In this document: piece by piece, positions 1-8,144 of the stretch
Layout: each line of letters begins with the position of its first letter
Numbering within the stretch: the first letter of the stretch is position 1
Assembly: GCF_003331055.1 (NCBI RefSeq)
Contig: NZ_PUQD01000027.1
Coordinates: 1 to 64,000 of the forward strand
From: Pseudomonas sp. AFG_SD02_1510_Pfu_092
Lineage (GTDB): Bacteria; Pseudomonadota; Gammaproteobacteria; Pseudomonadales; Pseudomonadaceae
Direction: 5' to 3'
Length of the DNA stretch: 64,000 bases
Made by a program: the position numbers and the translations under genes
Notes under the pieces: model-generated
Seen by the model: only the letters and a program-made list of their open reading frames with translations
Told to the model about the DNA's origin: nothing
Database searches by the model: none

Positions 1-90
1 CCCCCCCCCCCCCCCCCCCCCCCCCCCCAACCCCCCCCCCCCCCCCCCCCCCCCCGTGGCCCCCCGGGGGGGGGGGCCCCCCCCCGCGAA
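1..90. other. low-complexity poly-C/poly-G run at window edge
   Basis: The first ~90 bases are almost pure C, broken by a short AA, one GTGG and a run of about a dozen G. This is unlike anything else in the window. It ends in CCCGCGAAG, the right end of the REP elements that fill intergenic gaps here. I infer a contig-edge or homopolymer artefact laid over a REP hairpin rather than real sequence. No gene can be read in it. Confidence 0.75.
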
Positions 91-106
91 GATGCACACC
101 TGGTCC

Positions 107-907
107 TCAAGGCCTGCGCCCCGCCATATGCCCCAGATAAGCCAGTAACGCATCCAGCTCCTGCTCACTCAACACACTTTGCGCAAACCCCGGCATCTTC
201 GCCTGCGGCCACTGCCGCAGGCTCTGCGGGTCACGTATCAGCTTGCGCAGATACGCCGGTTGAAAGTACTCGGTCGGGTTATGCGGCATGTTCAGGTCCG
301 GCCCCACTTGCGCATCCCCCGCGCCATTCAGCCGATGGCAGGCCAGGCAGTTCTGCTGAAACAAGGCAAAGCCCTGGCGTACCGGGCTGTCGGCCGGCAG
401 CTGCGGGTCGGGCAGCAGCGCCGGAAAACGCGCCTCGACGGCGGCCAGCTTGCGAATCGTGGAAATCTGGAACGGCCACTGCTCCGGGCGAATGCCGCCG
501 GCCTGCGCGGCGGTCCACACCAGGTAGAACGGCCCGGCACTCGGTTTGTCCTGGCCCAGTGCCGGCCAGGGTTTGCCCGGGTCTTCCACCGCCAGCCAGG
601 CCTGTGCCGGGCCATGCTGCAGCAGCGCTGCGGCGGGCATTTCGGCGGCGAAGCCGTCCAGCGCCACCGCTTGCAGGTGGTCACTGGCGGTTACGCCTTG
701 CAGCAAAACGGCCAGCGGCACTGCCCGATAGTGCATGGGCCGTTTGTAGGACACGTCCTGGTCGATGCGGATGTCGCGGGCCTGCGGGTGGTCGAGCAGT
801 TCGGCACTGCTCCACTGGCGCGTCGTGGCGCCCAGGTCCAGGTGCAGTTGCGCCGCCGACAGCGGCAGGCTCAGGAGCAACACTAACAGGGCAAGGCAGT
901 GGCGCAT
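107..907 (-). CDS. exported c-type cytochrome (class I haem domain)
   Basis: 266 aa. A cleavable signal peptide (hydrophobic to about residue 19, ending SAAQ) sends it to the periplasm. Residues about 20-150 form a non-haem domain with many aromatic residues, which I read as resembling oxidoreductase molybdopterin-binding folds without being sure. The C-terminal third is a mono-haem cytochrome c domain: CLACH at residues 187-191 binds haem covalently, and the KMPGF downstream can supply the axial Met. The ATG is preceded by GGAGA at good spacing. It is probably an electron carrier or a subunit of a periplasmic dehydrogenase. It is the first complete gene; no partner enzyme is visible, since the downstream side runs into the artefactual window edge. 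Confidence 0.8.
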   Translation of the reverse strand: MRHCLALLVLLLSLPLSAAQLHLDLGATTRQWSSAELLDHPQARDIRIDQDVSYKRPMHYRAVPLAVLLQGVTASDHLQAVALDGFAAEMPAAALLQHGPAQAWLAVEDPGKPWPALGQDKPSAGPFYLVWTAAQAGGIRPEQWPFQISTIRKLAAVEARFPALLPDPQLPADSPVRQGFALFQQNCLACHRLNGAGDAQVGPDLNMPHNPTEYFQPAYLRKLIRDPQSLRQWPQAKMPGFAQSVLSEQELDALLAYLGHMAGRRP

Positions 908-973
908 GGGTAGTCTCCGACCATCATGGCCAGCAGATTACCTGTGCGTTGCCTGTTGGCGCCACAGCGGCCG

Positions 974-1069
974 TCAGCCGAACAAACGTGTCAGGTTCGG
1001 CAGGATCAGCAGCAAAGTCGTGGCGAAGAGAATGAGCCCAGCTTGGCGAATTTTCGATTGTCTGAACAT
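974..1069 (-). CDS. small single-span membrane protein (31 aa)
   Basis: A short open frame begins MFRQSKIRQ and continues into about 18 hydrophobic residues, ending LTRLFG. That is a basic N-terminus followed by one membrane helix, the usual make-up of bacterial small membrane proteins. AGAAGG lies 9 bases before the ATG. It sits upstream of, and on the same strand as, the cytochrome gene, 66 bases away. I do not recognise a family and cannot give a function. The same frame stays open further upstream, but that extension has no ribosome site and its composition looks non-coding. Confidence 0.45.
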   Translation of the reverse strand: MFRQSKIRQAGLILFATTLLLILPNLTRLFG

Positions 1070-1434
1070 GGCGGACCGCCTTCTTGTTGTTATTCCTGAA
1101 TACCCGTTGGCTTCCCTGTCGCGCTTCGGGTCGATCGCAGTGGCGTTGCGTGACGCCTGAACTGCTTGCCTCTTGAAAGTGGATATACAACCAACAGTAG
1201 GGTGTGTGTCATCCATGTTTGAGAACCCTTTGTTCTAATTGACTGGTCCGCTGATTTCTTCCGGCTATGAGGCCATGTGCCATCTGGCTGGCATCCTCTC
1301 GCTAGACGGTGGCGCAAGTGCTGGCCGGGCCCCGACGAAATGTGACCGTTCGTCAGTGTGGCCTACTTGCTTGTACGTGCCTTTCGCGGCAGTCTCTATA
1401 GCTGATTTCAACCATGTCGTTCAGGACTATCCCT
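1070..1434. other. intergenic gap without a supported gene
   Basis: 365 bases between the small minus-strand gene and the plus-strand amidotransferase. Several short frames cross it, but none has both a ribosome site and protein-like composition. It probably holds the divergent promoters; no clear -35/-10 pair stands out. Confidence 0.5.
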
Positions 1435-2166
1435 ATGTCGTTACGCATCTGCATCCTTGAAACCGATGTCCTGCGACCGGAGTTGACGGCGCAATACCAG
1501 GGCTACGGCAGGATGTTCGAGCAGCTGTTCTCGCGGCAGCCGATTGCCGCCGAATTTCGCGTGTACAACGTGATGAACGGCGATTACCCCGCCGACACCG
1601 AAGTGTTCGATGCCTATCTGGTGACCGGCAGCAAGGCCGACTCGTTCGGAACCGACCCGTGGATCCAGACCCTCAAGGCCTACCTGCTGAAGCTGTACGA
1701 GCGTGGCGAGAAGCTGCTGGGCGTGTGTTTCGGTCACCAGTTGCTGGCGTTGACCCTGGGTGGCAAGGCCGAGCGTGCCGAGCAGGGCTGGGGCGTCGGT
1801 ATCCATCGCTATACGCTGGCTGCCCATGCCCCGTGGATGGACCCGGAAGTGGCGGAGCTGACGCTGCTGATCAGCCACCAGGACCAGGTGACCGCGTTGC
1901 CAGAAGGCGCCACGGTGATCGCCTCCAGCGATTTCTGCCCGAACGCGGCGTACCACATTGGTGACCAGGTGTTGTGTTTCCAGGGCCACCCGGAGTTCGT
2001 CCACGACTATTCCCGCGCGCTGCTGGATGCGCGTCAGCAATACCTGGGGGATGAGGTGTACCACAAGGCCGTGGCCAGCCTGGCCAGCGAGCATCAGGGC
2101 GACCTGGTGGGGGAATGGATGTTGCGCTTCATCCAGCACCCGATCAGCAAGCACGACGCGGCGTGA
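1435..2166 (+). CDS. class I glutamine amidotransferase-like protein
   Basis: 243 aa, cytoplasmic, one glutamine amidotransferase (GATase1) domain. The nucleophile motif LGVCFGHQLL puts the catalytic Cys at about residue 98, and FQGHPEF carries the His-Pro-Glu part of the triad. No synthetase domain follows, so it belongs to the stand-alone group that includes gamma-glutamyl hydrolases and GMP-synthase-like amidotransferases; the substrate is unknown. I chose the ATG at 1435 because CAGGA lies 9 bases upstream; an in-frame ATG at 1414 lacks a ribosome site. It stands alone on the plus strand, followed by a REP-type repeat. Confidence 0.85.
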   Translation: MSLRICILETDVLRPELTAQYQGYGRMFEQLFSRQPIAAEFRVYNVMNGDYPADTEVFDAYLVTGSKADSFGTDPWIQTLKAYLLKLYERGEKLLGVCFGHQLLALTLGGKAERAEQGWGVGIHRYTLAAHAPWMDPEVAELTLLISHQDQVTALPEGATVIASSDFCPNAAYHIGDQVLCFQGHPEFVHDYSRALLDARQQYLGDEVYHKAVASLASEHQGDLVGEWMLRFIQHPISKHDAA

Positions 2167-2170
2167 TGGC

Positions 2171-2266
2171 CGGGGGCTGCTTTGCAGCCCAATCACCGGC
2201 AAGCTGGAGGTCGATGCGCTTGGTGTGGGAGCTGGCTTGCCGGCGAAAGGGCCGCAAAGCGGCCCC
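2171..2266. repeat. REP-like element, GTGGGAGCTGGCTTGCCGGCGA family
   Basis: Two small hairpins (GGGCTGC-TTT-GCAGCCC near 2173-2190 and GGGCCGC-AAA-GCGGCCC near 2249-2266) flank a GTGGGAGCTGG...CCGGCGA core. The same core recurs near 17.23, 17.47, 25.98 and 26.39 kb. It lies between two convergent genes and may help end transcription. Confidence 0.7.
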
Positions 2267-2273
2267 AAAGAAC

Positions 2274-3245
2274 TCAAAGCCAGCCAGACTTCTTGAAGCT
2301 GGCATACAACCCGCTGCAACCCAGCCCGATCACCCCCAGCACCGCAAAGTACCCATAGTGCCAGCCCAGCTCCGGCATGTTCTGGAAGTTCATCCCGTAA
2401 ATCCCGGCAATCGCCGTGGGGAACGCCAGGATCGCCGCCCAGGCGGCGAACTTGCGTTGCACGATGCTCTGCCGTGACGACTCCAGCAGCATGCCGATCT
2501 CGATGGTCTGGCTGGCGATGTCGCGGATGCCGGCCAAGTCTTCCATCTGCCGCGTCACGTGGATCTGCACATCGCGGAAGTACGGGCGCATGTTCTTGTC
2601 GATGAACGGGAAACTCAGGCGCTGCAGCTCTTCGCTCACCTCGACCATCGGCGCCACGTAGCGGCGCAGGCGCAGGATGTCGCGGCGCAGGCTGTGCAGG
2701 CGGCGGATATCCTCTTCCTGTAGCGAACCACCGAGCACGCTCTGCTCCAGCTCTTCGATTTCGCCATGAATGGCCTCGCTGACCGGCTGGTAGTTCTCGG
2801 TGACGAAGTCGAGCAGGGCGTACAGCACGAAATCTTCACCATGCTCCAGCAGCAATGGCCGGGCCTCGCAGCGCTGGCGCACCAGGGCGTAGGATTTCGA
2901 ATGGCCGTTGCGGCAGGTGATGATGTAGCCATTGCCGGCGAAGATATGGGTTTCGATGAATTCCAGCTTGCCTTCGTGGCGTACTGGCGAGTAGGTGACG
3001 ATGAACAGGGCGTCGCCGAAGGTTTCCAGCTTGGGCCGGCTGTGCTTTTCCAGGGCGTCTTCGATAGCCAGTTCGTGCAGGTTGAACTGGCACTGCAGGT
3101 TGGCCAGCTCCTCGGCGTTCGGCTCTTCCAGGCCGATCCAGACGAAGTGCCCCGGCTTGCGGGCCCACTCGCTGCCTTCATCGATGCTGATGTTGGTGAC
3201 TTTTCTGCCGGCGCTGTACACCGCCGATGCCACGACTCGACCCAT
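2274..3245 (-). CDS. corA: CorA-family magnesium/divalent cation transporter
   Basis: 323 aa inner-membrane protein. A long, charged cytoplasmic N-terminal domain is followed by two C-terminal transmembrane helices with the signature YGMNF between them, the selectivity motif of CorA channels. The tail ends in KKSGWL. CorA proteins form pentameric Mg2+ (also Co2+/Ni2+) channels. I start at MGRVVASAV, with GGAA upstream; the frame is open 21 codons further but without a convincing start. It lies 64 bases downstream of the acyltransferase on the same strand, so the two may be co-transcribed. Pseudomonads have several CorA/ZntB paralogues and the exact metal cannot be told from sequence. Confidence 0.85.
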   Translation of the reverse strand: MGRVVASAVYSAGRKVTNISIDEGSEWARKPGHFVWIGLEEPNAEELANLQCQFNLHELAIEDALEKHSRPKLETFGDALFIVTYSPVRHEGKLEFIETHIFAGNGYIITCRNGHSKSYALVRQRCEARPLLLEHGEDFVLYALLDFVTENYQPVSEAIHGEIEELEQSVLGGSLQEEDIRRLHSLRRDILRLRRYVAPMVEVSEELQRLSFPFIDKNMRPYFRDVQIHVTRQMEDLAGIRDIASQTIEIGMLLESSRQSIVQRKFAAWAAILAFPTAIAGIYGMNFQNMPELGWHYGYFAVLGVIGLGCSGLYASFKKSGWL

Positions 3246-3309
3246 GGTTGTTCGCTTATTCCGGTTGAACACGGGATACAGCTTGGGCCGTAGCGGGCGC
3301 GAGGGCAAC

Positions 3310-4029
3310 CTAGCCTTTGCCCAGTTCCCCTTCCATGCGGTCGATGCATTGCTGCATCTGCGCCCGGCACTGTTCGACCAGCGCCGGCAGGTCCTGCACG
3401 GTCATGCCGGCGGTGGCGATCGGTGGCAGCGAACGCACGATCACGCTGCGCTGGCGCCAGCTGTTCAGGCCCAGGCGCCTGGCATAACGGCTGACACACA
3501 CCGGCACGATCGGCACACCGGCCTCGATGGCCATGTGAAACGCACCTTTCTTGAAGGGCAGCAGTTGCTCGCCAGCATTGCGCGTGCCTTCGGGGAAAAT
3601 CCAGATCGAGGTGTTGTCCTGCAGCACCCGGGTCGTCTTGTGCATGGCCTTGCGCGCCTGGTAGGCATTCTTGCGGTCGACCAGCACGTTGCCACCCAGC
3701 CAGAACAGCTGGCCGAACAGCGGGATCCAGCCCAGGCTCTTCTTGCCGATGGCCACGGTACGTTGCGGCACCACCTGGCCCAGCACGAACAGGTCGAAAT
3801 TGGATTGGTGGTTGGCGATGATCACGCAGCCGGGCGGCTGGTCCCACAGCGGGCCGACTTCGGCCTTGACCCGCAGGCGCAGCAGCCAGGTTGCCGGGAG
3901 GCTGTAGAGGCGGGCGAAGAGGCGGCTGTTGTCGCGGTTGAAAGGGCGGCACAGGCCGATCACCAGGCCCAGGGCGCCAGCCACCAGAAAATGCAGCGCC
4001 AGCAGGAACATGCGCAATGAATAAAGCAT
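3310..4029 (-). CDS. plsC: PlsC-type 1-acyl-glycerol-3-phosphate acyltransferase
   Basis: 239 aa, membrane-associated. An N-terminal hydrophobic segment is followed by the acyltransferase domain. The catalytic HX4D box is HQSNFD (His74, Asp79) and the glycerophosphate-binding block is FPEGTR at about 145-150. The family transfers an acyl chain to the sn-2 position of lysophosphatidic acid to make phosphatidic acid. P. putida has more than one PlsC-like protein, so this could be an accessory rather than the essential copy. The ATG at 4029 gives a normal PlsC length; the frame upstream is open but runs into REP sequence. Confidence 0.85.
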   Translation of the reverse strand: MLYSLRMFLLALHFLVAGALGLVIGLCRPFNRDNSRLFARLYSLPATWLLRLRVKAEVGPLWDQPPGCVIIANHQSNFDLFVLGQVVPQRTVAIGKKSLGWIPLFGQLFWLGGNVLVDRKNAYQARKAMHKTTRVLQDNTSIWIFPEGTRNAGEQLLPFKKGAFHMAIEAGVPIVPVCVSRYARRLGLNSWRQRSVIVRSLPPIATAGMTVQDLPALVEQCRAQMQQCIDRMEGELGKG

Positions 4030-4108
4030 GGTACGACTCACACCAGACAGTCGCCGGGCAGTGTACGGATGTGCACTGGTTGGGGCAAACCCTGGTGCGA
4101 GCCTGTTG

Positions 4109-4185
4109 CGGCCTGTTCGCGGGCTTGCCCGCTCCCACAGGTACTGCACTTCCCTGTGGGAGCGGGCGAGCCCGCGAAGCGGCCG
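4109..4185. repeat. paired inverted REP elements
   Basis: Two facing copies of the P. putida-type REP (TTCGCGGGCTTGCCCGCTCCCACAG and its reverse) are separated by about 12 bases, between the acyltransferase promoter side and the crotonase stop. The pair can fold into a large cruciform. Confidence 0.85.
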
Positions 4186-4191
4186 GTGCGG

Positions 4192-4881
4192 CTAGCCCAT
4201 ATGCTGCTGGTCCAGCTCGATCGCCTTGTCCAGCGCCTCCAGCAGCCCCTTGCGCACCTTCAGCTTGGTGTTCTTGTGCGCCAGCATGTTCAGCTTCTTC
4301 AGCTCTCGCGCCGCCGCCAGTGCGGCATCTTGCAGCTGTTCGGCCGGCACCACCTTGTCGAGGAAGCCGGCATCCACCGCACCCTGGGGGTCGAACACCT
4401 CGGCATTGATCACCGCGCGGTGGAAGGCCGAGCGGCGCAGGCGGTCACGGGCCAGTTCGATGCCGGCATGGTGCATGGTCATGCCGATCTGCACTTCGTT
4501 CAGGCACACCTTGTACGGCCCCTCGACGCCAATGCGGTAATCGCCCGACAGCAGCAGGAACGCGCCCTTGGCCACGGCATTGCCCGGGCAGGCGACCACC
4601 ACCGGGAACGGGTGCGACAACAGGCGGCGGGCGAGGGTGGAGCCGGCGGTGACCAGGCTGATCGCCTCCTTGGGGCCGCTGGTCATCACTTTCAGGTCGT
4701 AGCCGCCCGACAGAATGCCTGGCTGCCCGGTGATGATCACTACCGCGCGCGCTTCGGTAGCGCGGTCGAGCGCGGCGTTGAAGGCGGCGATGACCTCGGG
4801 CGAGATCGCGTTGACCTTGCCGTTGTTCAGGGTCAGGGTGACGATGCCGTCTTCGGCGTGGTAGGTAATCAGCTCGCTCAT
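4192..4881 (-). CDS. enoyl-CoA hydratase/isomerase (crotonase) family protein
   Basis: 229 aa, cytoplasmic, short for the family (about 260). It starts MSELITYHAEDGIVTLTLN, typical of crotonases. The oxyanion-hole region is seen as LSGGYDLKVM and a Gly-rich block VACPGNAVAKGAFLLLSGDYR. The acidic catalytic residues of true enoyl-CoA hydratases are not obvious, so substrate and reaction are uncertain. Start chosen at the ATG after a purine-rich stretch; the frame reads on upstream without coding character. Tail faces a REP pair. Confidence 0.8.
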   Translation of the reverse strand: MSELITYHAEDGIVTLTLNNGKVNAISPEVIAAFNAALDRATEARAVVIITGQPGILSGGYDLKVMTSGPKEAISLVTAGSTLARRLLSHPFPVVVACPGNAVAKGAFLLLSGDYRIGVEGPYKVCLNEVQIGMTMHHAGIELARDRLRRSAFHRAVINAEVFDPQGAVDAGFLDKVVPAEQLQDAALAAARELKKLNMLAHKNTKLKVRKGLLEALDKAIELDQQHMG

Positions 4882-5013
4882 GGCAGAGTCCTTTTGTTGG
4901 CGTGGCGACGACGTTACCCAGCGCCAGGAGCGAGGTAAAGCAGTAAGGCTGACTGGTCGGTCAGCGTTCACCGGGGCTCAAGTGCAAATACATGAAAAAA
5001 TTGAAAAAAATGC

Positions 5014-5042
5014 TTGCCAAAGGGAAGGTCTTTCACTAAATT
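5014..5042 (+). promoter_or_regulatory. sigma70-type promoter of tRNA-Ser
   Basis: TTGCCA at 5014-5019, a 17-base spacer, then TAAATT at 5037-5042, followed by a GCGC discriminator typical of stable-RNA promoters. It ends 37 bases before the tRNA 5' end. Confidence 0.7.
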
Positions 5043-5079
5043 AGCGCACCTCGACAGGCTGCAAGGCTTGAAGAGAAAC

Positions 5080-5169
5080 GGTGAAGTGTCCGAGTGGTCG
5101 AAGGAGCACGCCTGGAAAGTGTGTATACGAGAAATCGTATCAAGGGTTCAAATCCCTTCTTCACCGCCA
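5080..5169 (+). tRNA. tRNA-Ser (anticodon GGA)
   Basis: 90 nt with the long variable arm of class II tRNAs. The acceptor stem GGTGAAG pairs with CTTCACC, the T arm is AAGGG-TTCAAAT-CCCTT, the anticodon loop reads CTGGAAA, and CCA is encoded. It reads UCC/UCU serine codons. Own promoter upstream and strong terminator directly downstream. Confidence 0.95.
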
Positions 5170-5181
5170 CATTCTACGAAG

Positions 5182-5213
5182 AGCCCCCGCGCTGAAAAGC
5201 GCGGGGGCTTTTT
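5182..5213 (+). terminator. rho-independent terminator after tRNA-Ser
   Basis: A 12-base GC-rich perfect stem (AGCCCCCGCGCT / AGCGCGGGGGCT) with a GAAA loop, followed by TTTTT. Confidence 0.95.
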
Positions 5214-5283
5214 GTTTCCCGGTGCTTTTTGTTCCGGTGCTTTTTGTTTCCGGTGGTTGGGGCCGCTTGGCGGCCCGCACATT

Positions 5284-7416
5284 CTAGAAGCTGACCGAAG
5301 CCGACAGCCGAGCGGTACGCGGTGCCCCCTGGAACAGGTAGTTGTCCCCCAGGTAATCCCCCACATCCCGCCAGTAACGCTTGTCGAACACGTTGTCCAC
5401 CGTCAGCCGCAGCACCGTGTCATAGCCACCGATGCGCGTGCGGTAGCGGCTACCCACATCGAACACCGTGTAGCCACCGACCTCGACATTCCCCGCCTGG
5501 CTCGCATACTTGCTGGCGCTGTACCGCGCCCCACCCAGCAGTGCCAACCCTGGCACCGGCAGGCTGTATTGCGCCTGTAGCGCGGCGCGGAAATTGGGCA
5601 CGTTGAGGGCCTGGTGGCCCTCGTAGGCATCGGTGCCGCTGTTCTGCACCCGCGCCCGAATGGCCGCAGCGCTGGCCTGTACCTGCAGGTTCGAGGTCAC
5701 CCAGCCGCTGGCGCCCAGTTCCAGGCCGGTGTTCTTCTGCTGGCCCTGCTGCACGTAGGTGGATTTGCCGGCGCCGTCCGGGCGCGCGTACTGGTACGCC
5801 TGGCGGATTTGAAACAGGGCGGCGCTGAAGCTCAGGCCCTGCCAGTCGTGCTTGAGGCCCAGCTCCAGCTGATGCGAGGTGGTGGGCGCAAGAATTTCGG
5901 AACTGTTCTCGGCGAACCAAGGGGCGGTGCCGCCCGCTGACAGGCCCTTGGAGTAGCTGGCATAGAGCGTGGTATCCGGCTGCGGCTTGTAGATGAGCGC
6001 AGCATTGGGCAGCAACTGGTACTGCCGGGTATGGCGGCCGGCAACGCCATCTTCATTCCAGGTTTTCTCGTCCAGGCGTACTTCCCGGGCACCCAGCACG
6101 GTCTGCCATTGCTCGTTGAAACTGATACGGTCGCTCACGAACAGCCCGTACTGGCGGCTGTCCAGGCGACGCTCGCTGGCCCTGACGGGCTTGTCGGACG
6201 GCTCGTAGGCCGGCGCACCGCCATCGATGTTGCCGGGGCCGAGCCATTCCATGTAGCTGGGGCGCTGATCCAGCGTGCGCCGCTGCGCACTGGTGCCCAC
6301 GGTTAGCTCATGGCCTACGCCCAGCGCAGCGAAACGCCCGTTGAGCATGGCCTGCGCTTCATCGGTGCGGCGGGTGTCGTCGGGGCTGCGGAAATCATAG
6401 ATGTCGTAGTCGCCATTGCTGCCGAAGAACGCGCCTTCACTCGAGCCCCAGGCAAACGAGCTGTAATCGTCGATCACCACCTGGCTGCGCGAGGCACTCA
6501 AGGCAGCGGTCCAGGCCCCGTTGAAGCGGTACGCGAAGCGCCCGCCCAGGTTCAGCGAGTCGTTCTGCACCGGCTTGGCCCAGTGCTGGTAGGCCAGGCG
6601 CTCGTCCGGGTCGATGCCGTGCGGCACTTGGCTGCCGCCGAGCAGTTGGTAACCCGGTACCGAACGCTGTTCGCGGTGCTGGTATTCGGCATCCAGCTGC
6701 AGGGTGGCGTCCGGGCTGATCTGCCAGTCGAACGCCAGCGAGGCGAAGTCGCGCTTGCCGTCGGCGTGGTCGACATACGAGCGGATATCTTCGTGGGCCA
6801 GGTTGGCGCGCAGGCCGAACTGCCGCTCGCTGCCGAACCAGCCGCCCAGGTCGGTGGCCAGATAGCGTTCGCCCTGTTCGTTGGTCGACACGGTGACGCT
6901 GCGCACGTCTTCGGCACGCTTGGTCACGTAATTGACCAGGCCGCCCGGCTCGGACACGCCGCTCTGCAACCCGGACAGGCCCTTGAGCAGCTCGACCTGC
7001 TGCTTGTTCTCCAGGGCTACGTTCTGCTCGCCGGCAATGGTCTGGCCGTTGATGCGGTAGCTGCTGGCGGCGTTCAGTTCGAAGCCGCGTACGTTGAAGT
7101 TTTCGTAATAACCGACCGGGGCATAGCTTTCGCCGACCGAGGCGTCGCTCTGCAGCACTTCGCTGAGCTGGCGCACCTGGCGGTCTTCCAGCAGTTGCTG
7201 GTTGAACACGCTGATCGAGGCCGGGGTGTCGAGCAACGGTGCCGGCTGGAAGCCGCCGACCGCAGCCTCACGGGCCTGATAACCATCGTTGGCGTAGCTG
7301 TCGGACACCTCCAGCGGGGCCAGCAACACGCTGTCTTCGGCCAGCACCTGCGGGCAATGCAGGGCCAGGCCCAGGCTGAGCAGGCTCAGGGGCAGGCGGG
7401 GTTGACGCGGGGGCAT
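5284..7416 (-). CDS. TonB-dependent siderophore receptor
   Basis: 710 aa outer-membrane receptor. A signal peptide (ending about QVLA) precedes a TonB-box-like segment (LAPLEVS), a plug domain (residues about 60-200, including NVRGFELN) and a 22-strand beta-barrel ending in an aromatic Phe (SASVSF), as expected for Bam-inserted barrels. The family imports ferric siderophores with TonB-ExbBD energy; the ligand cannot be told. AGGAG lies about 9 bases before the ATG at 7416. No sigma/anti-sigma pair is adjacent, and there is no extra N-terminal signalling domain, so it is not a cell-surface-signalling receptor. No clear Fur box was found by eye, although the upstream gap contains a REP pair rather than a clean promoter. 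Confidence 0.88.
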   Translation of the reverse strand: MPPRQPRLPLSLLSLGLALHCPQVLAEDSVLLAPLEVSDSYANDGYQAREAAVGGFQPAPLLDTPASISVFNQQLLEDRQVRQLSEVLQSDASVGESYAPVGYYENFNVRGFELNAASSYRINGQTIAGEQNVALENKQQVELLKGLSGLQSGVSEPGGLVNYVTKRAEDVRSVTVSTNEQGERYLATDLGGWFGSERQFGLRANLAHEDIRSYVDHADGKRDFASLAFDWQISPDATLQLDAEYQHREQRSVPGYQLLGGSQVPHGIDPDERLAYQHWAKPVQNDSLNLGGRFAYRFNGAWTAALSASRSQVVIDDYSSFAWGSSEGAFFGSNGDYDIYDFRSPDDTRRTDEAQAMLNGRFAALGVGHELTVGTSAQRRTLDQRPSYMEWLGPGNIDGGAPAYEPSDKPVRASERRLDSRQYGLFVSDRISFNEQWQTVLGAREVRLDEKTWNEDGVAGRHTRQYQLLPNAALIYKPQPDTTLYASYSKGLSAGGTAPWFAENSSEILAPTTSHQLELGLKHDWQGLSFSAALFQIRQAYQYARPDGAGKSTYVQQGQQKNTGLELGASGWVTSNLQVQASAAAIRARVQNSGTDAYEGHQALNVPNFRAALQAQYSLPVPGLALLGGARYSASKYASQAGNVEVGGYTVFDVGSRYRTRIGGYDTVLRLTVDNVFDKRYWRDVGDYLGDNYLFQGAPRTARLSASVSF

Positions 7417-7442
7417 GCGGTGGGGCTCCTGGATGCGCTGTG

Positions 7443-7552
7443 CCTGTGCTGGCCTCTTCGCGGGCGTGCCCGCTCCTACAGAAAAATCACTTTTTTCAGC
7501 TGCAGTGATATCCCTGTGGGAGCGGGCAAGCCCGCGAAGAGGCCGGTACAGA
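7443..7552. repeat. paired inverted REP elements
   Basis: Two facing REP copies, TTCGCGGGCGTGCCCGCTCC... and ...GGAGCGGGCAAGCCCGCGAA, about 30 bases apart. They lie upstream of the TonB receptor and downstream of the terminator of the next minus-strand gene. Confidence 0.85.
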
Positions 7553-7556
7553 CCAT

Positions 7557-7584
7557 GAAAAAGGCGGCATCTTACCGCCGCCTT
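7557..7584 (-). terminator. rho-independent terminator of the 126-aa gene
   Basis: Read on the minus strand: AAGGCGGC, an 8-base loop, GCCGCCTT, then a run of T. It lies 35 bases past the stop of the upstream gene. Confidence 0.8.
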
Positions 7585-7618
7585 GCCCATAAAACGATCC
7601 GGGTATTGCGATCATCAG

Positions 7619-7999
7619 TCAGCCTTTGTTGGCGGGCCGCCGATGCTGTCGCCAGTTGTCGTCGATCTTCGACCAGGTTTTGCCATCGGTAATGGCCATG
7701 AGCTTGCGGCCATCCTTGAAGGTAGCCAGGAAGGTGGCTTCTTGCTCCTTGCCGCCCAGCCACAGCCCGGCCAGCAACCCCACCGGCCCGGCTACCAGGG
7801 CGCCGGCCACGCCCCAGCCCAGGGTGCCGCCCAGGCTACGGCTGGACTCCAGGCTGGCCAGGCGCAGGTCGCTGATGCGTGCCAGGGAAATCCGCTCACC
7901 CGGGGAGGGGCTGCGCGGGGTCTTGAGTGTGAGCGATCCGTTGCGATACTCGCCGTCACCTTGCAAGAAATCGCCGGATTGCACCGTGAGTCTTGTCAT
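7619..7999 (-). CDS. conserved hypothetical protein with glycine-zipper hydrophobic segment
   Basis: 126 aa. The N-terminal half is polar (MTRLTVQSGDFLQGDGEY) and resembles a small beta-rich domain. The middle (about 58-84) is a Gly/Ala/Leu-rich segment, GWGVAGALVAGPVGLLAGLW, that looks membrane-inserting. The C-terminal part (TFLATFKDGRKLMAITD) resembles domains found in small membrane-regulating proteins. No signal peptide. I do not recognise a named family. It has its own terminator and stands alone. Confidence 0.7.
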   Translation of the reverse strand: MTRLTVQSGDFLQGDGEYRNGSLTLKTPRSPSPGERISLARISDLRLASLESSRSLGGTLGWGVAGALVAGPVGLLAGLWLGGKEQEATFLATFKDGRKLMAITDGKTWSKIDDNWRQHRRPANKG

Positions 8000-8144
8000 G
8001 AAGTCGTCCTGTCAGGGAGTGGGCATTGACCAACGCCTATCGAGCGCTGCCCGTGCCGGCAAGTCAACGGCCATACGACGGAGGGTAGTGCGGTGCTTTG
8101 TCGCCATGGCTGAGAGCCGCCCGCGAAAATCCGCCAACACTCCG

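Noticed and set aside
5214-5270. Short repeats GGTGCTTTTTGTT after the tRNA-Ser terminator
   Set aside because: Two or three imperfect copies in a U-rich downstream stretch; nothing suggests more than terminator-flanking sequence.
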